From contig CACZTG010000017.1 in NCBI GenBank assembly GCA_902783995.1, positions 1 to 13,027 of the forward strand: a DNA stretch of 13,027 bases. The letters run 5' to 3'. The notes under the pieces were generated by a model. The model was not told the DNA's origin, searched no databases, and worked only from the letters and a program-made list of their open reading frames with translations. The DNA is from an uncultured Ruminococcus sp. GTDB lineage: Bacteria; Bacillota_A; Clostridia; RUG12999. Positions 1 through 5,397 of the stretch are shown here, piece by piece. The stretch's first letter is position 1, and each line of letters opens with the position of its first letter. Position numbers and translations under genes: made by a program.

Positions 1-26
1 GAAATATTACTCGGAGGGGTGATTTT

Positions 27-830
27 TTGAATAATTTGATTTTACCCGAAAATATAAGCGTAGGTTTTTTTGATGCAAAATACAAATATATTAATATTGA
101 CATCACAAAAAGAAGGGCTGTCAAAATATTCGAAATTGAGCTTCCGATAGAGAGCGGAGGTATATCGTATATTGACGATGACAAGGCTCCCATTGAGCCT
201 AACACGCTTATATGCGCGAAGCCCGGACAGATGCGAAGAACAAGGCTGCCGTTCAAATGCTATTTTATTCATATGATAGTAACGCACGGCGCAATTTACG
301 ATATGCTTATTTCGGCGCCGAATTTTATAAAAATCGAAAAACCTTCAAAATACAAAAATATTTTTTCCGAAATGCTTGACCATTATATAAGTATGGAAAC
401 CAACGGGAATATTATGTTTTACAGCCTGTTTCTGCAGCTTGTATATTTAATGCATCTCGATTCGCGCCATATGCCCGAAGTGAACGGGCTCAGTATAGGA
501 AGCAACAATCTTATAAAAAAATCAATGGATTATATGAAAAGCAATCTCGAAAAGCCTCTTACGCTTGCGGATATATCAAGTTATGTTTCTTTAAGTCCCG
601 TATATTTTCACAACTGCTTTAAAACAGCCGTCGGCAAGACTCCGCATGAATACTTGAACGAGGAGAGAATAAAACGAGCCGCAAACCTTTTGTTGTCTAA
701 AAACTGGAATCTCGCCGAAATTGCTTATGAATGCGGTTTTTCGTCACAATCGTACTTCAATTACGCTTTTAAAAAGGCAATGAATATGACTCCGAGACAA
801 TATATGAAAAAAATGTTTGAAAAATATTAA
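27..830 (+). CDS. AraC-family transcriptional regulator
   Basis: A 267-residue one-component regulator. Residues 33-85 resemble the N-terminal cupin-like sensing region of AraC proteins (ELPIESGGISYID, then LICAKPGQ, RLPFKCYFIHM). Residues about 166-262 form the paired helix-turn-helix DNA-binding domain: first helix-turn-helix around PLTLADISSYVSLSPVYF, second around NLAEIAYECGFSSQSYFNYAFKK, ending in the usual TPRQYMKK. The start is TTG at 27, with a strong GGAGGGG site at 13-19 and a 7-nt spacer. No ATG sits nearby with such a site. The length is normal for the family. Such proteins often control sugar uptake or utilisation, but the ligand cannot be read from sequence and any target operon would lie upstream of this window. 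A terminator follows directly, so the gene ends its transcript. The family is certain; the regulon is unknown. Confidence 0.93.
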   Translation: MNNLILPENISVGFFDAKYKYINIDITKRRAVKIFEIELPIESGGISYIDDDKAPIEPNTLICAKPGQMRRTRLPFKCYFIHMIVTHGAIYDMLISAPNFIKIEKPSKYKNIFSEMLDHYISMETNGNIMFYSLFLQLVYLMHLDSRHMPEVNGLSIGSNNLIKKSMDYMKSNLEKPLTLADISSYVSLSPVYFHNCFKTAVGKTPHEYLNEERIKRAANLLLSKNWNLAEIAYECGFSSQSYFNYAFKKAMNMTPRQYMKKMFEKY

Positions 831-834
831 ACTT

Positions 835-869
835 AAAAGATCCGTGATGAGATTTATCACGGATCTTTT
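835..869 (+). terminator. Intrinsic terminator of the AraC-family gene
   Basis: A perfect 14-bp stem (835-848 with 856-869) encloses a 7-nt loop (GAGATTT) and begins 4 nt after the TAA at 828-830. The stem runs from AAAA on one side to TTTT on the other, so it can work in both directions. There is no long separate U run after it, so the T residues of the stem itself must serve as the U tract. It is nearly identical to the hairpin at 1109-1143. Confidence 0.8.
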
Positions 870-896
870 CATACTGATGACAAAGTCATCAGTATG
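870..896. repeat. Perfect inverted repeat, hairpin 1 of the intergenic island
   Basis: CATACTGATGAC (870-881) and its exact complement GTCATCAGTATG (885-896) flank a 3-nt AAA loop. The hairpin abuts the terminator at 835-869 with no gap. Its function is unknown. It is either part of a dispersed repeat element or an additional transcript-end structure. Confidence 0.8.
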
Positions 897-925
897 AGCA
901 GAGGCTGAAAAACGAAGGTATATTT

Positions 926-977
926 CGTCCTTTAAATCTCGTCGGCGTACATAGGTACGGTAGAGGTTTAAAGGACG
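926..977. repeat. Inverted repeat, hairpin 2 of the intergenic island
   Basis: The outer stem pairs 926-940 (CGTCCTTTAAATCTC) with 963-977 (GAGGTTTAAAGGACG): 14 Watson-Crick pairs and one G-T pair. An inner stem CGTAC/GTACG (946-950 with 955-959) closes an ATAG loop. The G-T position gives a G-U wobble in a rightward transcript but a C-A mismatch in a leftward one. No protein or known RNA family is recognised here. Confidence 0.75.
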
Positions 978-987
978 GAAAGCAAGC

Positions 988-1019
988 AGTGGCGCGGTTT
1001 TCTCTGAAACCGCGCCACT
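988..1019. repeat. GC-rich perfect inverted repeat, hairpin 3 of the intergenic island
   Basis: AGTGGCGCGGTTT (988-1000) and AAACCGCGCCACT (1007-1019) form a perfect 13-bp stem around a TCTCTG loop. It is the most GC-rich hairpin of the island. It has no U tract on either side, so it is not a typical terminator. After it, 1020-1108 is AT-rich and I see nothing there except a 12-bp palindrome at 1045-1056. Confidence 0.8.
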
Positions 1020-1108
1020 AACATACAATTAAATAAAAATCAGAAAAATGCATTTTCATTCTATAATAATAAAATTGCTTGCGTTAGACCGAGTTTGTCA
1101 GCGCTCTT

Positions 1109-1143
1109 AAAAGATCCGTGATGTGATTCATCACGAATCTTTT
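1109..1143 (-). terminator. Intrinsic terminator of the SanA-like gene
   Basis: A 15-bp stem (1109-1123 with 1129-1143) around a 5-nt loop starts just past the stop codon of the leftward gene at 1145. The single imperfect position (C1116 opposite A1136) becomes a G-U wobble in the leftward transcript but stays a C-A mismatch in the rightward one. This supports function on the - strand. The leftward stem ends in UUUU. It matches the hairpin at 835-869 at 32 of 35 positions. Confidence 0.8.
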
Positions 1144-1144
1144 G

Positions 1145-1768
1145 CTATTTATCGTTTGTAATATCTCCGTTTCCGCTTACGGGTATGGCTTCGCCGAGGT
1201 ATTTTGGATTCGGCTTAATTATACCGGTAAAAAAATCTTTGACGCGCGCGAGAACTTCCCTTGCGCTGCGGACCGCTTGCCCCGGATAACGGTTTAAATC
1301 CGCAGAAACTCCGTGAGCGGGAACACCGAGCATATCCGCAATATAAAGAGAACGGTAAAGGTGATATTTCTGTGAAACTATTATTATGCTGTCAGCCATA
1401 AAAATTTCTTTCGCGCGGCAGACACTGTCGTAGGTACAAAAGCCCGCGTGGTCCATAAAAATATCCTCCGAAGGTACGCCGCTTGAAACGGCAAATTGCT
1501 TCATAACATTTACTTCATCATAATTTTTTCTGCCGTGGTCGCCGGACATAATGAGCTTTTTAACCTTTCCGTCTTTATAAAGTTTAATGCCTGTAAGCAG
1601 TCTGTCGGAGAGCATATTGGACGGAGTACCGTCAGGGCGGACACCGCAGCCCAGAACCAGCGCACACTCGGCGGAAGCGTCTTTGGAATTAATTATTTTT
1701 TTGCGTTCTTTAAGAATAATTCCAAAGTTTATAAACAAACAGACGATAATAACGGTTATAATAATCAT
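1145..1768 (-). CDS. SanA/YdcF-like DUF218 membrane-anchored protein
   Basis: A 207-residue protein with one N-terminal membrane segment (residues about 1-18, IIITVIIVCLFINFGIIL), followed by a DUF218 (ElyC/SanA/YdcF) domain. Recognisable family motifs are ALVLGCGVRPDGTPS near residue 36, SDRLLTGIKLY near 54, MSGDHG near 75, and SQKYHLYRSLYIADMLG near 132-148. SanA-type proteins affect envelope barrier function in E. coli; the exact reaction is not established. The ATG at 1768 has no good ribosome binding site. The frame stays open upstream to a TAA at 1829-1831 and encodes a basic stretch (KKLRKKC...KKAFK) that would fit the cytoplasmic end of the membrane anchor. The true start may therefore be a non-ATG codon up to about 1828. 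Its own promoter lies at 2000-2028 and its terminator at 1109-1143, so it is monocistronic. Confidence 0.85.
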   Translation of the reverse strand: MIIITVIIVCLFINFGIILKERKKIINSKDASAECALVLGCGVRPDGTPSNMLSDRLLTGIKLYKDGKVKKLIMSGDHGRKNYDEVNVMKQFAVSSGVPSEDIFMDHAGFCTYDSVCRAKEIFMADSIIIVSQKYHLYRSLYIADMLGVPAHGVSADLNRYPGQAVRSAREVLARVKDFFTGIIKPNPKYLGEAIPVSGNGDITNDK

Positions 1769-1829
1769 AAGTATTATTTTAAACGCTTTTTTAATATTAA
1801 TACACTTCTTTCGTAATTTTTTATACAGT

Positions 1830-1990
1830 TAAACCGGAACAAAGCTTCTGCTTTGCTGAGGGGAAGCAGAGCCCCGGACAGACAGCAAACGCAGAGAGCG
1901 ACAGCTTTTCGGAATTTAAGCGGCAGATTAAAGCTCCCGCTGAAATTCCGGAACGGACTCCGCCGCATTTTGAGTGTGTGCACATCTGCG
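1830..1990 (-). other. Structured 5' leader or repeat element upstream of the SanA-like gene
   Basis: This stretch lies between the leftward promoter (start near 1993) and the SanA-like gene, so it would be transcribed as a leader. It contains an inverted repeat 1910-1923/1937-1950 (13 of 14 pairs). It also holds competing hairpins at 1840-1855 (CAAAGC/GCTTTG, loop TTCT) and 1844-1853/1864-1872 (one bulge), plus GGGG/CCCC at 1860-1863/1872-1875. It is richer in G+C than the AT-rich DNA on both sides, and no known riboswitch class is recognised. An open frame on - from an ATG at 1968 crosses it and stops at 1774, but has no ribosome binding site. It may be a dispersed intergenic repeat or a regulatory RNA; I cannot decide between them. 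Confidence 0.45.
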
Positions 1991-1999
1991 CTTGGGTTA

Positions 2000-2028
2000 A
2001 TTATATCATATCGAGCCTGCAAAGTCAA
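2000..2028 (-). promoter_or_regulatory. Strong sigma-A-type promoter for the SanA-like gene
   Basis: Read leftward, the -35 is TTGACT (2028-2023), followed by a 17-bp spacer and a -10 of TATAAT (2005-2000). A TGA just before the -10 gives an extended -10 element. The predicted start near 1993 leaves a leader of about 225 nt before the ATG at 1768. The palindrome at 2027-2040 touches the -35. Confidence 0.8.
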
Positions 2029-2040
2029 GGTATATACCTT
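2027..2040. promoter_or_regulatory. 14-bp palindrome at the -35 edge, possible operator
   Basis: AAGGTATATACCTT is a perfect palindrome that overlaps the last two bases of the leftward -35 box and lies in the region shared with the rightward SLH-VWA gene. Position and symmetry fit a dimeric repressor or activator site. No specific regulator is identified. Confidence 0.35.
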
Positions 2041-2098
2041 TTCAGCAAATTTTTAAAGTCCGGTATTTTTTTGAAATATTTGTAAATGAAAAAAATTT

Positions 2099-2130
2099 TT
2101 GAAACCTTTTTGCGCTTTGTGGGGTATTAT
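2099..2130 (+). promoter_or_regulatory. Tentative promoter for the SLH-VWA gene
   Basis: TTGAAA (2099-2104) and TATTAT (2125-2130) resemble -35 and -10 boxes but are 20 bp apart, longer than the usual 17. A rightward promoter must lie between 2041 and 2150, since the preceding gene points the other way. No better pair was found. The ribosome binding site AAGGTG (2150-2155) lies 8 nt before the ATG. Confidence 0.3.
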
Positions 2131-2163
2131 ATATGAAAACCAAAAACGAAAGGTGCGATTCAT

Positions 2164-4293
2164 ATGAAAAAATTTATAAGTATGCTTGCTTTTACACTTG
2201 CGCTTTCTCTTGCCGCGGCATTTACCTTGCCGCATATCAGGCTTGACGGAGGTGCGGTTTACGCTTCGAGCCTTGATGAGCTTTACTCAAAGAACATTGT
2301 AAAAGGGTATGAAGATGGGGAGCTTCATCCGGAGCGTCTTCTGACAAGAGCGCAGTTCGCGCGCATTTTAAGGCTTGCTTTTACGGATATCTCTCATCAT
2401 GATGTACTTTACAGTTTTTATGATGTTTCAAAAGAACACTGGGCATATAACGATATTCAGTTTGCCGTAAACGCGGGGCTTTTAATAGGATATGACGATG
2501 GCAGATTCGGACCGGACGATAACATTACATATGAACAGGCGGTGGCAATAATATGCAGACTGCTTAATATGGGAAGCGATAATAACTACCCCGAAAGCTA
2601 TATTTCACCCGCAATTGAAAACGGAATAACCGATGGAATAGATGCTGTAACAGGTACGGCGCTAAACCGTGAACAGGCGGCGAAATTTATAATTAACGCG
2701 ATTAAGGTAAAAGAGATTTCAAAAGATGAAGACGATTATTATGAAACGGCTTTCAAAGGCTATCGTTCCGTAACCTCGGCGGCCGGAGGAAAAGCCTTGC
2801 AAAATGCCGCTCGGGAAGACGGTTATGCTGCCGAACCGGAAGGAATGGGATATGTCGAAAGCATTGTATCTGCGCCAGGCGGCAGTTATTATCCTTATTA
2901 TCCCGAACCCTACAATACCGAGGAATATAAAAAGAATGAGGAAAATATTTTTAAAAACGCCGCAACATCACCTCTTTCAACTTTCTCAATAGATACGGAT
3001 ACGGCTTCTTACAGCAATATGCGCCGTTTTGTACTTGGCGGTCAGAATATTCCCGCCGGCAGCATAAGAAGCGAGGAACTTATCAATTATTTTGATTACA
3101 AGAAGGCGGAGCCTATGGAAGGCACGCCGTTCGGAGTAAAATATACGGTGAATAAATGCCCGTGGAACAGTGAAAACCTGCTTGCGATGATAACCGTTTC
3201 TGGTGAGGAGCTTAAAGAGCCGAAACCGTCAAATCTGGTTTTTCTTATTGATACATCAGGCTCAATGTATAGCCGTAATAAGCTTCCGCTTGTCAAACAG
3301 GCGCTTTCTATGCTTCTTGATAAGCTTTCGGCGCAGGATAAAATATCGGTTGTAACTTACGCTTCAGGCACGGAGGTTGTGCTTGAACCCACTCCCGCAA
3401 GCGAGAAAGAAAAAATAATAAGCGCGATAAAAGGTCTTCACGCTTACGGCTCAACGGCGGGCGAAAGCGGAATAAATCTTGCGTATGAGCAGGCGGAAAA
3501 AAATAAAATTGACGGAAATAACCGTATAATTCTTTGCACGGACGGCGATTTTAATGTTGGCGCTTATACGGATACCGAGCTTGAAGAGCTTATAACAAAA
3601 AAACGCGAAAGCGGTATATATTTAAGCGTACTCGGCTTCGGAATGGGAAATTATAAGGACAGCAAAATGGAAACTCTTGCGGATAAGGGCAACGGCAATT
3701 ACGCTTATATCGACACTCTTCGTGAAGCTAAAAAAGTGTTGGTTGACGAAATGCCGAAAACCATTTACACTATCGCTAAGGACGTTAAAATTCAGGTGGA
3801 ATTTAACCCCGAAAAGGTTGCGGAATACCGCCTTATAGGCTACGAAAACAGAGCGCTCAACAACGAGGATTTTGAAAACGACAAAAAGGACGCGGGCGAG
3901 CTTGGCTCCGGAGCGACCGTAACAGTTCTTTATGAGCTTGTACCGGGTAACGGAAAGGTTGACGCAGAGCTTAAATATCAGAAAACCGAGGGTACCGGAA
4001 GTGATGAGCTTATGACAGTTAAAATTCGTTACAAAAGACCGGAGCTTAATGAGAGCGAGCTTGTGCAGGCACCTGTAATTATGGGCGAAGAAACAGAATT
4101 AAGCGAAGATTTCAGTTTTGCGGCTGCCGTTGCGGAGCTTGGAATGATATTAAACAATTCGGAATATAAAGGAACGGCTTCTTATGATTCGGTTCTTGAG
4201 CTTGCGGGCGCCGGCATAGGAAACGACCCCTTCGGTATTCGCTGTGAATTTTTGCAGCTTGTTGACCTTTTAAGATATAAAATTTCAGAATAA
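2164..4293 (+). CDS. SLH-anchored, YfbK-type von Willebrand factor A protein
   Basis: A 709-residue exported surface protein. Residues 1-35 are a signal peptide (MKK, hydrophobic core, cleavage likely near VYAS). Residues about 36-180 hold two to three SLH repeats that bind cell-wall polymer: about 36-73 (KGYEDGELHPERLLTRAQFA, lacking the first half of a repeat), 84-134 (complete, FYDVSKEHWAYNDIQFAV) and 142-180 (divergent). A Tyr/Pro-rich linker leads to the YfbK N-terminal motif near 251-290 (NTEEYKKNEENIF, PLSTFSIDTDTASYSNMRRF). The VWA domain spans about 356-530, with a complete metal site: DTSGS at 363-367, T431 and D460. The C-terminal part (about 540-709) resembles the domain that follows VWA in YfbK proteins. 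VWA modules usually bind ligand through the metal. The partner here is unknown, and adhesion or envelope assembly are guesses. The ATG has an AAGGTG site 8 nt upstream. Confidence 0.9.
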   Translation: MKKFISMLAFTLALSLAAAFTLPHIRLDGGAVYASSLDELYSKNIVKGYEDGELHPERLLTRAQFARILRLAFTDISHHDVLYSFYDVSKEHWAYNDIQFAVNAGLLIGYDDGRFGPDDNITYEQAVAIICRLLNMGSDNNYPESYISPAIENGITDGIDAVTGTALNREQAAKFIINAIKVKEISKDEDDYYETAFKGYRSVTSAAGGKALQNAAREDGYAAEPEGMGYVESIVSAPGGSYYPYYPEPYNTEEYKKNEENIFKNAATSPLSTFSIDTDTASYSNMRRFVLGGQNIPAGSIRSEELINYFDYKKAEPMEGTPFGVKYTVNKCPWNSENLLAMITVSGEELKEPKPSNLVFLIDTSGSMYSRNKLPLVKQALSMLLDKLSAQDKISVVTYASGTEVVLEPTPASEKEKIISAIKGLHAYGSTAGESGINLAYEQAEKNKIDGNNRIILCTDGDFNVGAYTDTELEELITKKRESGIYLSVLGFGMGNYKDSKMETLADKGNGNYAYIDTLREAKKVLVDEMPKTIYTIAKDVKIQVEFNPEKVAEYRLIGYENRALNNEDFENDKKDAGELGSGATVTVLYELVPGNGKVDAELKYQKTEGTGSDELMTVKIRYKRPELNESELVQAPVIMGEETELSEDFSFAAAVAELGMILNNSEYKGTASYDSVLELAGAGIGNDPFGIRCEFLQLVDLLRYKISE

Positions 4294-4295
4294 GC

Positions 4296-4324
4296 TTGAC
4301 TTTATGAGTGTGCTGTGGTAGAAT
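4296..4324 (+). promoter_or_regulatory. Promoter of the PHP-domain gene
   Basis: TTGACT (4296-4301), a 17-bp spacer and TAGAAT (4319-4324), with TGG directly before the -10 as an extended element. It begins two bases after the stop codon of the SLH-VWA gene. The PHP gene can therefore be transcribed on its own even though it follows closely on the same strand. Confidence 0.75.
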
Positions 4325-4361
4325 TTAAAAGGCAATCCAAATGAAAGGAAATGATTTGTAA

Positions 4362-5366
4362 TTGCGAAAAATTCTGCTTGATGATAGTAAAAATTATTAT
4401 AAAACAAATATGCACTGCCACAGCACTTTTTCTGACGGTAATATGACAACAGCCGACCTTAAAAAGCACTATGCGGAGAAAGGGTATTCGGCTGTTGTTT
4501 TTTCGGACCATGAACATCTTATAGACAATTCTTATCTGACGGATAATAATTTTCTCGCGGTTACCGCCTGTGAAGTTGCCGTTAAAGAATTTAAGGAAAT
4601 ATCCGCTCTTGAAAAGCGGGATATGAAGGTGGCTCATTTCAATTTTATCGCGAAAGAGCCTTCAAATATTGATACCCCTTGTTACAATTCGGTTTATGAC
4701 CACTATATAAAAGATTTTTACCGCAGTAAAATTGTTCATAGCTGCGGTGAATACGCTCGCGAGTATTCAGCGGAAGGCATAAACGATATAATTCGCGAGG
4801 CAAATGAAAAAGGGTTTCTTGTGCAGTATAATCACCCTCGCTGGTCGCTCGAAAACGCGTGCGATTATCTCAAATATGAGGGCTTATGGGCAGTTGAGAT
4901 ATATAATCACTCCGCAAACCTTTGGGGAATTTATGAATATGACATAAATACATATGATGATTTTTTGCGAAGCGGGCAGCGCATTGCCTGTACGATGGGC
5001 GATGATAACCATGAAATCAGCTATACCTGCGGCGGATATACTATGGTAAACGCCGCGGAATTGAACTATACATCTTTTATTGAAGCGCTTGAAAAGCATA
5101 ATTTTTATTCGTCAAACGGACCGGAAATTAAAGGGCTTTTTGTGGAAAACGGCATGGCGCACCTTAAATTTCGCGGCGGCGAATACGCGGTTATGTCAAC
5201 AAAAGGCAGACGGACTGAGAGAACGATGGCGAAAAGCCCGGACGGCGTAAACGAGGTAAGCTTTAAAATACTTGAATGTGACGGATATGTACGCTTTGAC
5301 GTGGTTGATAAGTATGGCAGACGGGCAAACACAAATGCGTATTTTGTTGATGAGCTGCCGGTTTAA
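4362..5366 (+). CDS. PHP-domain metal-dependent phosphoesterase-like protein
   Basis: A 334-residue cytoplasmic protein with a PHP (polymerase and histidinol phosphatase) fold. Metal-binding residues typical of PHP enzymes are visible: HCHS (H18, H20) with D25, SDHEH (D49, H50), the CE of TACEVAV (E71), AHFNF (H92), YNHPRW (H158), YNH (H183) and GDDNHE (D214, H217). A C-terminal segment (about 250-334) carries beta-rich sequence of unknown role. The likely activity is metal-dependent phosphate ester hydrolysis; the substrate is not predictable. It is not clearly histidinol phosphatase, and no histidine genes are nearby. The start is TTG at 4362, because a TAA sits immediately upstream in frame. 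The AAAGGA site (4344-4349) is 12 nt away, slightly far. It converges on polC with only 31 bp between the two stop codons. Confidence 0.85.
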   Translation: MRKILLDDSKNYYKTNMHCHSTFSDGNMTTADLKKHYAEKGYSAVVFSDHEHLIDNSYLTDNNFLAVTACEVAVKEFKEISALEKRDMKVAHFNFIAKEPSNIDTPCYNSVYDHYIKDFYRSKIVHSCGEYAREYSAEGINDIIREANEKGFLVQYNHPRWSLENACDYLKYEGLWAVEIYNHSANLWGIYEYDINTYDDFLRSGQRIACTMGDDNHEISYTCGGYTMVNAAELNYTSFIEALEKHNFYSSNGPEIKGLFVENGMAHLKFRGGEYAVMSTKGRRTERTMAKSPDGVNEVSFKILECDGYVRFDVVDKYGRRANTNAYFVDELPV

Positions 5367-5397
5367 GTCACATGGCTTTTTATTCGTTTAAAGCGCA

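Noticed and set aside
744..1028. 94-codon open frame on - over the hairpin island
   Set aside because: It runs through three inverted repeats and a terminator into the AraC coding region with no ribosome binding site. It is better explained as a repeat element read as protein.
1045..1067. AAAATGCATTTT palindrome and TATAAT as a promoter in the island
   Set aside because: No -35 box at a proper distance and no gene downstream.
1774..2028. 84-codon open frame on - over the leader region
   Set aside because: Its first ATG lies in the -35 box, so that start would not be transcribed. An internal ATG at 1968 has no ribosome binding site. Kept only as a possible coupling frame.
4362..5366. Histidinol phosphatase assignment
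   Set aside because: The PHP metal motifs are shared by many phosphoesterases, and no histidine biosynthesis genes are present.
5367..5397. Terminator between the PHP gene and polC
   Set aside because: Only a 5-bp GCTTT/AAAGC pairing is possible, too weak to call.
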